From an uncultured Streptococcus sp. (GTDB lineage: Bacteria > Bacillota > Bacilli > Lactobacillales > Streptococcaceae): 31,824 nucleotides of DNA. The stretch is taken from NCBI GenBank assembly GCA_934196125.1, contig CAKPVT010000023.1, forward strand, positions 1 to 31,824, read 5' to 3'. Position numbers and translations under genes: made by a program. Within the stretch, counting starts at the first letter, position 1, and each line of letters begins with the position of its first letter. The notes beneath the pieces were generated by a model. The model did no database searches. It was not told the DNA's origin and saw nothing but the letters and a program-made list of their open reading frames with translations. This document shows, piece after piece, positions 23,815 to 30,758 of this stretch.

Positions 23815-23990
23815 AAGGTCTGGTACGACATACCAAACACATACTTTGAAAAATCTTCTAACTGTCTTTCTTCATAGTCGGCAGGGTTCAGTCGTTTCAT
23901 TTCCTGCCACACCTTACGCTTGTAAGAGGGCAGGTCGGAAATGTATTCACAACCGACATTTGCCTGCATATCCTTAAAAATATCGTTCAT
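23775..23990 (-). pseudogene. Small mobile-element gene fused to the integrase remnant
   Basis: A 71-residue frame whose first 60 residues (starting MNDIFKDMQANVGCEYISDL, ending YVFGMSYQTLK) look like an intact beginning of a small protein found on integrative elements of Firmicutes. The last residues come from reading the integrase remnant in the wrong frame. The junction lies at about 23810. This shows that a deletion removed the DNA between this gene and the middle of int. The function of the small protein is unknown. Confidence 0.55.
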
Positions 23991-24077
23991 TTCATCACTC
24001 CAATCTGAAATTTAGGTAAGAAAAAAGCAGCCAATCCTAAGACCAACTGCTTTGTGTGTATGGATATAAAATTGTTT

Positions 24078-24494
24078 CTAATCTTGAATAGGTATCCAAA
24101 TTTCAATAACTGAATTAACACTATTCCAATGAAAACGATAATCGTATTTTTCAAAGTGTAGGATAATATCTTTTATAGGAATATACGATGTACTAGGAAT
24201 AATTTCTTGATAAATCTTGCCATAAGTTTCATATATTTTATTCATAGCACCAATATGTTCCACAACCAAATATTTATAAGACGGTATTTCTTTATACAGA
24301 AAGCCCTCTGGGGTAATGGTTCTTTGGGGAATAGAACAGAAATAATAAAGTTTTCCATTTCTTCTTTCCATAAAAGCATATTTTTCCCAATTTCCCGATT
24401 GTGAAAGATACGCTTTTTTCAAACTACTATTAAAAAATAAATAAGAATTGTCATTCCTAATCGCTCCTTTGATTTTACCAAACCACTTAGTCAA
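24078..24494 (-). CDS. GyrI-like (AraC effector-binding fold) domain protein
   Basis: 138 residues. The C-terminal half (YLVVEHIGAMNKIYETYGKI and, at the end, SVIEIWIPIQD) has the shape of the GyrI/AraC effector-binding fold, as in the DUF5085 group. The N-terminal half (SSLKKAYLSQSGNWEKYAF, MERRNGKLYYFCSIP) is probably the first repeat of that fold. The start used is a TTG at 24494 without a ribosome binding site, 2 bases after the preceding stop; AAAGGAG lies about ten codons into the frame, so the true start is uncertain. Last gene of the cargo group; the role is unknown. Confidence 0.6.
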   Translation of the reverse strand: MTKWFGKIKGAIRNDNSYLFFNSSLKKAYLSQSGNWEKYAFMERRNGKLYYFCSIPQRTITPEGFLYKEIPSYKYLVVEHIGAMNKIYETYGKIYQEIIPSTSYIPIKDIILHFEKYDYRFHWNSVNSVIEIWIPIQD

Positions 24495-24496
24495 TA

Positions 24497-25006
24497 TTAT
24501 TTTTCTAACTGTTCTTGCACAAATTTAATGCTATTTTGAATATATTCTTTCTCTTTTTCTGTTGCAACTTCTTCTAATTGTTTAAACAAAGCAATACATT
24601 CATTTCGTTTACCTAATACATTAAATGCAGCTGCAATATTGAGATACCATGTCATTTCATCTATCATATCTTTAGGTTTCGTATCTATTGCAAGAAGTTT
24701 TTCTAAAAAGAGTTCTCCATTTTTATTTTCGTGATATTCTCTTACAATATCATTGTTCATTTTTCTAAACTGACGTCCTCTCCGCATTAAAACAAAGAAT
24801 ACAGTAAAGAAATAAACAATAGTAATAACGGCAATACCACCAATAATGCCTAAAAAGCCAATTGTTGATTTTTCATAGGGAATTACTATGATCTCATAAG
24901 ATAGTAGTAGTCCCGCCCAAAATAGAAAGACTAATCGGATAAGCCATTTATCTCTTTTTTCATATATTGCTCTTTTATTTTTTAGATTTTCGGGTTCGTA
25001 AATCAT
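24497..25006 (-). CDS. Unknown membrane protein with a soluble helical C-terminal domain
   Basis: 169 residues: a short charged N terminus, two membrane helices (about 21-43 and 49-74), then a cytoplasmic helical domain of about 90 residues (MTWYLNIAAAFNVLGKRNEC) that resembles TPR-like repeats. RBS GGAGTG overlaps the stop region of the lipoprotein gene upstream, suggesting one operon. Not recognised; such two-helix anchored proteins occur among immunity proteins of secreted toxins, but nothing here proves that. Confidence 0.7.
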   Translation of the reverse strand: MIYEPENLKNKRAIYEKRDKWLIRLVFLFWAGLLLSYEIIVIPYEKSTIGFLGIIGGIAVITIVYFFTVFFVLMRRGRQFRKMNNDIVREYHENKNGELFLEKLLAIDTKPKDMIDEMTWYLNIAAAFNVLGKRNECIALFKQLEEVATEKEKEYIQNSIKFVQEQLEK

Positions 25007-25020
25007 TTTATTTCACTCCT

Positions 25021-25405
25021 TTATTGCCAAGAATTTGTTTCATTGTTCTGATTTTGTTTCTTCCATTCCTTATAATCTTTTTGCGTTTTTTGTTGTCTTT
25101 TAACATCTGCCATTTTTTCTAAAATTACTTCTACGTCTGGTTGACTGTGCTGTTCTGGTAGAGAATAGAAAACAAGGTTATCATCGCTTGTATATACTGA
25201 AATAGTAAAATCATGCGAATAATCACTACAACCATTTAATAGTCCTAGACAAAGCACGCTTGCTATAACACCTAATAAAAATTTTTGGGAACTATATACC
25301 AGTTTACACTAGACACAATATATAGTGCTTACGAGAATATCAAAAATACAATATGTTGTTGGTGGTGTAAACTGGTATATAGTTCCAAAATTTTTTATAT
25401 CGCAT
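25021..25405 (-). pseudogene. Small lipoprotein gene interrupted by a MITE-like insertion
   Basis: The ATG at 25405 follows GAGGTGG and starts MRYKKF; it then runs into the insertion and stops after about 21 codons. On the other side the frame resumes as LLGVIASVLCLGLLNGCSD, a lipoprotein signal peptide with lipobox LNGC, followed by a mature part of about 67 residues ending NNETNSWQ. Removing the insertion and one copy of the 9-base target duplication joins the halves in frame (MRYKKFLLGVIA). The mature part (SVYTSDDNLVFYSLPEQ) is not recognised. Confidence 0.85.
25278..25395. mobile_element. MITE-like element with 22-bp inverted repeats and target duplication
   Basis: The ends, GGAACTATATACCAG and seven more bases (25288-25309) and their exact complement (25365-25386), form a perfect 22-bp inverted repeat around 55 internal bases. 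Both sides carry AAAATTTTT (25278-25286 and 25387-25395), a 9-base target duplication. There is no ORF inside, so it must have been moved by a transposase in trans. An extra base at 25287 leaves the exact left end uncertain by one. The parent IS family is not identified. Confidence 0.85.
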
Positions 25406-25462
25406 AATCGCCACCTCTATGTGCATTGATGATTTAATACAGTTCTACAAACTGGAAGTTGT

Positions 25463-25669
25463 CTATTCATTTTTCGTAATAGTATCAACGATTTCTTGAT
25501 ATTCTTCATCTGTTAATACTTTCGCCCATAATCCATAGTGAACTTCATCAAATTCTTCATAAAATATAGCATCATTCGACTGGGTAACAGGATATAATGC
25601 AGGTCTATCTTCGCCCAGCACACGATAGGTTGCAAGATTGCATAAAATGCCTTTGTAATATATTTTCAC
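25463..25669 (-). CDS. Unknown small protein
   Basis: 68 residues if it starts at the GTG at 25667-25669, which follows GGAGG by 8 bases; an ATG seven codons upstream (25690) is in frame but has no ribosome binding site. The sequence VKIYYKGILCNLATYRVLGE, then DEVHYGLWAKVLTDEEYQEI, suggests a small mixed alpha/beta fold. No family is recognised. It lies between the 259-residue unknown and the interrupted lipoprotein on the same strand, with gaps that allow cotranscription. Confidence 0.6.
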   Translation of the reverse strand: MKIYYKGILCNLATYRVLGEDRPALYPVTQSNDAIFYEEFDEVHYGLWAKVLTDEEYQEIVDTITKNE

Positions 25670-25726
25670 TTTGCATTCCTCCACATACAATTCTAATTTA
25701 CACGTATGAAATACAGACTTATAATC

Positions 25727-26503
25727 TTACCATTCATTTATGGCATATAAAATAGCAAGTCTTACATTTTTTAATAACTCAGAAGACAGTGTTTCGTATT
25801 CTTCGGATAACCCTTTTTTGGAAGCCATATATGCTGGGCTATCATTCCACGAACCCATTGCTCCAAAAACATCCGAAACACTTGCAGCTTCGAACATTTG
25901 AAGATTTTGTTGTGGTATTGGTGGTAAGCTATAACCATATTTTTCATCTGGATACTCGTTACAGCCATCTAAAAGGTTTATTGCAGAAGTAAAAATAGTC
26001 GCAAAATTTTCACACTCTATTTTTTCAGCCAATTCTTTAATTGATAATAATACATCACGAAATGAATTAATGTTATTCTCAAAACTTGGTTTCTTTGATG
26101 GTGGGTTAATCCATTCATGCTCTGAATATAAAATATTCCATTTTTTTAGCACAGAGTCAAATTGCCAATCAGCAGTAAAGTATGTTATCCTTCCACTTTT
26201 GAAAAAACATAAAATGCAACTTTCTGTTGTATTTGAAAATCCTAAAAATTGTCTATCCTTCACTGAATATGGACATAGCAACTTTATATCCTGTATCCCA
26301 TTTTTCTTTATTTGTTCAAACCATAGTGAAACATTAGAAGCAATATATTTTTTTGTCTTTAAAAATTTCTTTTGAGGTAAAAAAACAAATTCAATTTTAT
26401 TCTCGTATTCTAATGGTGAAAATCTTATTGGTTCTGATAGTTGTAACGCTTTTTTGCTCGCTGCTACAATAGATGCAATTTGAAACATTTGTCCGTTTTT
26501 CAT
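25727..26503 (-). CDS. Unknown cytoplasmic protein of the element cargo
   Basis: 258 residues from the ATG at 26503. No signal peptide or membrane segment. Notable parts are PIRFSPLEYENKIEFVFLPQ, FADWQF-like FTADWQFDSVLKKW, and near the C terminus VSDVFGAMGSWNDSPAYM. No family is recognised. The -10 box TGCTATAAT (26510-26515) ends 6 bases before this ATG, and another ATG (26509) directly touches the box, so the message would be leaderless or start at codon 5 (26491). It is the first gene of the four- or five-gene cargo group. Confidence 0.65.
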   Translation of the reverse strand: MKNGQMFQIASIVAASKKALQLSEPIRFSPLEYENKIEFVFLPQKKFLKTKKYIASNVSLWFEQIKKNGIQDIKLLCPYSVKDRQFLGFSNTTESCILCFFKSGRITYFTADWQFDSVLKKWNILYSEHEWINPPSKKPSFENNINSFRDVLLSIKELAEKIECENFATIFTSAINLLDGCNEYPDEKYGYSLPPIPQQNLQMFEAASVSDVFGAMGSWNDSPAYMASKKGLSEEYETLSSELLKNVRLAILYAINEW

Positions 26504-26509
26504 ACCCAT

Positions 26510-26515
26510 ATTATA
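26510..26515 (-). promoter_or_regulatory. Extended -10 element of the first cargo gene
   Basis: TGCTATAAT on the minus strand, 6 bases before the ATG at 26503. Confidence 0.6.
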
Positions 26516-26558
26516 GCAGTTCCATATATCCGCTGCAATGAAAAACTATTCAGCAAGC

Positions 26559-26780
26559 CTATTTTTTCGGTTGTCCCTGCGGTGTAGGGGGCTGTGGATT
26601 GCCTGCGTTCTGGTTGTCTTTATTCTTCAACACAATATCCTCTGCCTTTTCATACCAGTCCACATCTGCACCCGTATAGGTTTTTCGTGATACCGTATCA
26701 GCTACGGGATTGGCAAGTTTTACCTTTTATTCGTACTTAAAATACTTTTCGCCAGCTTTGATTGTCAATGGATAGGTCAT
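26559..26780 (-). pseudogene. C-terminal fragment of a conjugative-element protein
   Basis: The frame from the ATG at 26780 reads MTYPLTIKAGEKYFKYE, a stop (TAA, 26727-26729), then KVKLANPVADTVSRKTYTGA and DWYEKAEDIVLKNKDN to a Pro/Gln-rich tail ending at 26559. From memory this matches the C-terminal end of a surface or conjugation protein common on Tn1549/Tn916-like elements of Firmicutes; the exact protein is not certain. Only the last 70 or so codons remain, cut by the element boundary side at about 26800. Confidence 0.55.
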
Positions 26781-26820
26781 TTTATATCCTGCTAGCGCGG
26801 ATAATCAGATTTTTATTATA

Positions 26821-26834
26821 TTTTTAACTAAAAA
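26821..26834 (+). repeat. Right copy of the 14-bp direct repeat flanking the element remnant
   Basis: TTTTTAACTAAAAA, identical to 23277-23290, located just before the lysA terminator. Confidence 0.5.
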
Positions 26835-26835
26835 A

Positions 26836-26879
26836 CACCCGCTTTATGCCAATCGATACTTTGATTACACAAACGAGTG
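26836..26879 (-). terminator. Terminator of lysA
   Basis: CACTCGT pairs with GCGGGTG (26873-26879 with 26836-26842, two wobbles) across a 30-base loop, followed on the minus strand by TTTTTT. Weak because the loop is long. Confidence 0.5.
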
Positions 26880-26893
26880 CTTTATGGTATTAT

Positions 26894-28142
26894 TTAGTTA
26901 TCAAAATCAAATCCTTCGATAGTTGCGAAGTAATCTTCTGGTGTTTCTGCACGGCGGATTAAGCGAGCACCACCGTCTTCTTGATAAAGGATTTCAGCCG
27001 AGCGTAGGCGACCATTGTACTGATACCCCATTGAAAAACCATGCGCACCAGTATCATGAACCACAAGCGTATCACCAACACGCGCTTCTAGCAATTCACG
27101 CTGTTTTGCAAATTTATCATTGTTTTCACAAAGTGAGCCGACAACGTCAACCACTTCAAGTTTGCCATTAGGATTAGACACGTTAGTGATATGATGATAA
27201 GCATCATACATGGCAGGGCGCATCAGGTTAACCGCTGACGCATCAACCCCAATATAAGTTCGATAAGTTTGTTTACGATGACGAACTTTGGTTACAAGTA
27301 AACCATGCGGTGCCAACATAAAGCGACCAAGTTCGGTGAAGATTTTGACACCACCAAGTCCAGCTGGAATCAATACCTCATCAAAGACACGATGAACACC
27401 TTTACCAATCACAGCAATGTCATTTGGTTCTTGTTCGGGACGATAGTTGACCCCAACACCACCAGACAAATTGATAAAGCTGACAGCCACACCTGTTTTT
27501 TCTTTAACCTCAACTGCCAATTCAAATAATTGACGCGCCAATTCAGGATAGTAATCATTTGTGACTGTATTTGAAGCAAGAAACGAATGAATACCAAAGT
27601 TTTTGACGCCTTCTGCCTTCAAATCTTTGAACCCTTGAAGCAATTGGGCTTTAGTCATCCCAAATTTAGATTCTTCGGGGGTATCCATAATATCTGTTTC
27701 AAGAGCAAAAACACCTCCTGGATTGTAACGAAGCGAAACGGTTTCAGGAAGCCCAGCCACTTCTTTCAAGAAAGCAATATGCTCATAAGCATCAAGATTA
27801 ATCGTTGCCCCGATTTCTTTAGCATATCTAAATTCATGCGCAGGAGTATCGTTCGATGAAAACATAATATCGGTAAAACCAAGCTTGTGACTCATCAATA
27901 ATTCCACTTCTGTCGCATAATCCACACACAATCTTCCTCTTGAAGAATCTTCAAAATCGCAGGTGTCGGTGTTGCCTTAACCGCAAAATACTCCTTGAAC
28001 CCCTTATTCCAAGCAAAAGCTTTGCTTTGTTTAAGGCGCGAGCTTTTTCACGAATACCCTTTTCATCATAAAGGTGAAATGGCGTTGGAAATGCATCAGT
28101 AATTTTTTAGAGCTCTTCAGCTGAAATAAAAGGTGTTTTCAT
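26894..28142 (-). pseudogene. lysA: Diaminopimelate decarboxylase, three lesions
   Basis: Last step of lysine synthesis, about 415 codons when whole. The frame from the ATG at 28142 begins MKTPFISAEEL and hits TAA at codon 12 (28107-28109). Next comes a 5-base tandem duplication (GCTTT twice on the plus strand, 28019-28028) that shifts the frame after ARALNKA. A one-base loss near 27922-27930 (expected EEDCGVDYATE) shifts it again. The remaining 340 codons are clean, with HSFLAS, LSGGVGVNYRPEQ, SLCENNDKFA and HDTGAHGFSMGYQYNG of the PLP-dependent fold; the PLP lysine motif YFAVKATP lies in the shifted part. Confidence 0.93.
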
Positions 28143-28221
28143 ATTTATCCCTCGAATTTTCAAAATATTAGGACTGTTATAACACAAAGCGCCAAAATCA
28201 CCAATGGAAATCCCCTAAAAA

Positions 28222-28262
28222 TAAAAGAATCCGATACAGATTTAACTGTACCAGATCTTTTT
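28222..28262. terminator. Terminator after the Bax-inhibitor-1 gene
   Basis: An imperfect stem (GAATCCGATACAG with CTGTACCAGATC) with T-rich tails on both strands, 9 bases after the stop codon at 28271. Confidence 0.6.
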
Positions 28263-28270
28263 TCATCATA

Positions 28271-28963
28271 TTAATCGTCACTTTCAAAAATACTAAGCAA
28301 ACTCAAGAACAAGTTAATAAAATCAAGGTAAAGACTTAATGCCATTGAAATTGCCCAGCCGTCACCAACATTACCACCAGTGCTCTCATAAACACGTTTA
28401 ATCATTTGATTATCATAAGCAATCAAACCAGAGAAAATCAAAACTGAAATGATACTAATGATATAACTCATTGTGCCTGAACCAATAAACATATTGACCA
28501 AACTAGCAATAATGATACCAATCAACCCTGCCATAAGTGCCTTAGCCATTCCAGACAAATCTTTTTTAACAAAAGTTCCGATAACAGCCATAACACCAAA
28601 GACTAAAGCTGATGAAACAAAGGCTTGAACAACCGTTGTTTGCGTGTATGCCACAATAACAAAACTAAGCGTAAAGCCATTTAATGCCGAATAAAATAGA
28701 AACAACGGTAAAGCAGCAGGCGTATTTTTACGAGCAGCATTACTAGCTAAGAAAACCAAAGCAAGCTCTAAAAAGATAGCAGCATAATAAACAAATGGAT
28801 GGTAAACAATAATATTAATCATGTTATCAGTAAACACATATAGCATCAAAAACGATACCAAAGCTGATAACCCAATTCCAACTCCGACCAAACCGTAAAT
28901 CTTGGCAAAGAAACGATTCAGTGCACTATCTGTCTGTGTGTAAATAACATCGTTATGATTCAT
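28271..28963 (-). CDS. Bax inhibitor-1/YccA-family membrane protein
   Basis: 230 residues and seven predicted membrane segments. The family blocks YGLVGVGIGLSALVSF near the N terminus and GLIAYDNQMIKRVYE, ending with ALSLYLDFINLFLSLLSIF, identify the BI-1 (YetJ-like) group, whose Bacillus member is a pH-dependent calcium leak channel. The ATG at 28963 follows GAGGAG; a frame start 14 codons upstream at 29005 lacks one. The role in streptococci is not known. Confidence 0.92.
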   Translation of the reverse strand: MNHNDVIYTQTDSALNRFFAKIYGLVGVGIGLSALVSFLMLYVFTDNMINIIVYHPFVYYAAIFLELALVFLASNAARKNTPAALPLFLFYSALNGFTLSFVIVAYTQTTVVQAFVSSALVFGVMAVIGTFVKKDLSGMAKALMAGLIGIIIASLVNMFIGSGTMSYIISIISVLIFSGLIAYDNQMIKRVYESTGGNVGDGWAISMALSLYLDFINLFLSLLSIFESDD

Positions 28964-29011
28964 GAAATCTCCTCTCTTACTATTAGAAAATCCTTCTAAA
29001 CTCAATCCATT

Positions 29012-29515
29012 CTAGCGATGATTGCTAGGTAAAATTTTACGACTGTAACGCTTTCTCTTATTAAAACGATTACGAAATGGGGTAATGGCTTCTTTGACAG
29101 CCCAATATTTATCCACCATTGTCACGATATAACCTTCTTTATAACGTGGTGGAGCAATTGTTGCTCCCCACATATGCTTCAAGATAATATCTTCCTCACG
29201 TTTATTTAGTGTAGTCAATTTTCTGGCATTACGCACAGCAATTCTCGGATGTACCCAAGCATGGTCTTTATTAAATTTCGTTTCTCGCCAATCGTAATAA
29301 AAGAAATCGTGTAAAAGTCCTCCACGCGCCGTGGATTTTTCATCCCAACCAAATTTTTTGGTAATCTTGTAGCTCGTATAAGCCACATTAATAGAATGTT
29401 CCATACGCGTCGAATAGTGATGCTGTGGAATATTATCTAATTTTTGAAAACGAGGGTGTTTGATAAGATGACCAACAAGCTCCATAAATTCTTTATCTTT
29501 TTTATATGCTTCCAT
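29012..29515 (-). CDS. HD-domain phosphohydrolase
   Basis: 167 residues. The HD signature is His40 (MEHSINVAYTS), His69-Asp70 (GLLHDFFYYDW) and a later Asp in IVTMVDKYWA. KFGWDEKSTARGG is typical of a group common in streptococci and lactobacilli. HD proteins hydrolyse phosphoesters of nucleotides; the substrate is unknown. RBS GAAGGTGG. Extended -10 TGCTATAAT at 29540-29545. It lies 48 bases upstream of the Bax-inhibitor gene on the same strand. Confidence 0.88.
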   Translation of the reverse strand: MEAYKKDKEFMELVGHLIKHPRFQKLDNIPQHHYSTRMEHSINVAYTSYKITKKFGWDEKSTARGGLLHDFFYYDWRETKFNKDHAWVHPRIAVRNARKLTTLNKREEDIILKHMWGATIAPPRYKEGYIVTMVDKYWAVKEAITPFRNRFNKRKRYSRKILPSNHR

Positions 29516-29539
29516 ACAGAACCACCTTCTTTCATCCTA

Positions 29540-29545
29540 ATTATA
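29540..29545 (-). promoter_or_regulatory. Extended -10 element of the HD-domain gene
   Basis: TGCTATAAT on the minus strand; the predicted transcript start is about 17 bases before the ATG, leaving room for the ribosome binding site. Confidence 0.6.
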
Positions 29546-29614
29546 GCATATAACCTTAAATTAGACTGAAAACAAGTTCTCAAAAATTACTTTTCTTGCA
29601 CCACATTTTTCAAA

Positions 29615-30355
29615 TTAAATCAACTGAAAAAGGACAATTCCTGTCGCCACAGCAACATTTAAACTTTCTGCTTGCCCAGGCATAATAATATGTGCCAAAA
29701 TATCAGCTTGCTTTGTCATTAACTCTGAAATACCATTTCCTTCATTTCCCATGACAAGCGCAAAATCGCCATTATGCTCAACGGTCTTGTAATCCACAGA
29801 CTCTTTAGAAAGCGTTGTGGCAATCAGCGGTACAGCAAGATTTTGTAGCTTCTGACAAGCCTCATACACATCAGTACGCCAAATCGGTAAATGAAAATGA
29901 CTCCCCTGCATGGAACGTAGTGTTTTTTGATTGTAAATATCAGCTGATTTTTCTGAAATCAAAACACCGTCCAAACCAGCAGCATCTGCCGTACGAATCA
30001 TTGTTCCCACATTCCCTGGGTCTTGAACATCTTCCAGTACCAAATATCGCCCTGCTTTTAAATCCGCTAAAGGCAAACTCGGCATAGCAAGTTCAGCAAT
30101 GATACCCTGCGGTGTCTTAGAATCCGTTAATTCTTTTAAAACCTCAGGCGTTACATACGTTACCATTGAAAAATGGCTGACGCGATCAGCATAGTCCTCA
30201 AGAACAAAAATATTTAAAAATTCTGCCCCTGCTTTTTCCGCTTCTTCAAAAAGATGCCAACCTTCAATTAGATAAGAATGGTCACGATACTTTTTTTTCA
30301 ATAATTTTTTAGTCTTTTTAATGAGATTATTCGATTTTGAGGTTATAATAGTCAT
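29615..30355 (-). CDS. TrmH/SpoU-family RNA 2'-O-methyltransferase
   Basis: 246 residues: an N-terminal substrate-binding domain (MTIITSKSNNLIKKTKKLLK, YLIEGWHLFEEA) and a C-terminal SPOUT domain with the three motifs VLEDVQDPGNVGTMIRTADA, LVMGNEGNGIS and LNVAVATGIVLF. Similar to RlmB/YsgA; the RNA target is not known. The ATG at 30355 matches the usual N terminus of streptococcal members; an upstream in-frame start at 30451 would run through the divergent acylphosphatase gene. The -10 box ends 6 bases before the ATG and there is no ribosome binding site, so the message should be leaderless. Confidence 0.9.
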   Translation of the reverse strand: MTIITSKSNNLIKKTKKLLKKKYRDHSYLIEGWHLFEEAEKAGAEFLNIFVLEDYADRVSHFSMVTYVTPEVLKELTDSKTPQGIIAELAMPSLPLADLKAGRYLVLEDVQDPGNVGTMIRTADAAGLDGVLISEKSADIYNQKTLRSMQGSHFHLPIWRTDVYEACQKLQNLAVPLIATTLSKESVDYKTVEHNGDFALVMGNEGNGISELMTKQADILAHIIMPGQAESLNVAVATGIVLFQLI

Positions 30356-30361
30356 AAGAAG

Positions 30362-30367
30362 ATTATA
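30362..30367 (-). promoter_or_regulatory. Extended -10 element of the TrmH-type gene
   Basis: TGCTATAAT on the minus strand, 6 bases before the ATG at 30355. It lies between two divergent genes and close to the acylphosphatase ribosome binding site on the other strand. Confidence 0.65.
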
Positions 30368-30390
30368 GCATATAAAAGGAGGAAAGTGAG

Positions 30391-30669
30391 ATGAAAAAAG
30401 TACGCTTAATTGTCTCAGGGCGTGTTCAAGGTGTCGGATTCCGTTACTCAACTTATGCCCTCGCCCTTGAACTCGGGGATATTTATGGTCGCGTTTGGAA
30501 TAATGACGATGGCACCGTAGAAATTCTCGCTCAATCCGAGGACTCAGCTAAAATAGCTAAATTCATCCAAGAAATTCGCAAAGGTCCTTCACAATGGTCA
30601 AAGGTTACCTATGTTGATGTTAAAATTGCTAATTTCGAAGATTTCACTGATTTTCGCATTGCCAACTAA
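30391..30669 (+). CDS. acyP: Acylphosphatase
   Basis: Small enzyme that hydrolyses acyl phosphates, 92 residues. The anion-binding loop and catalytic arginine are in VSGRVQGVGFRYS (Arg18), and the catalytic Asn is in GRVWNNDDG (Asn37). RBS AAAGGAGG lies 9 bases before the ATG. It is divergent from the methyltransferase gene and 89 bases upstream of yidC2, an order seen widely in streptococci. Confidence 0.94.
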   Translation: MKKVRLIVSGRVQGVGFRYSTYALALELGDIYGRVWNNDDGTVEILAQSEDSAKIAKFIQEIRKGPSQWSKVTYVDVKIANFEDFTDFRIAN

Positions 30670-30758
30670 TACACAAAAAAATAAGACCACAGATGTATTG
30701 AGAAATTACCCAAAAAACAGTAAAATAGTAGGGTATTATAATAAAAGGAAATAATCTA

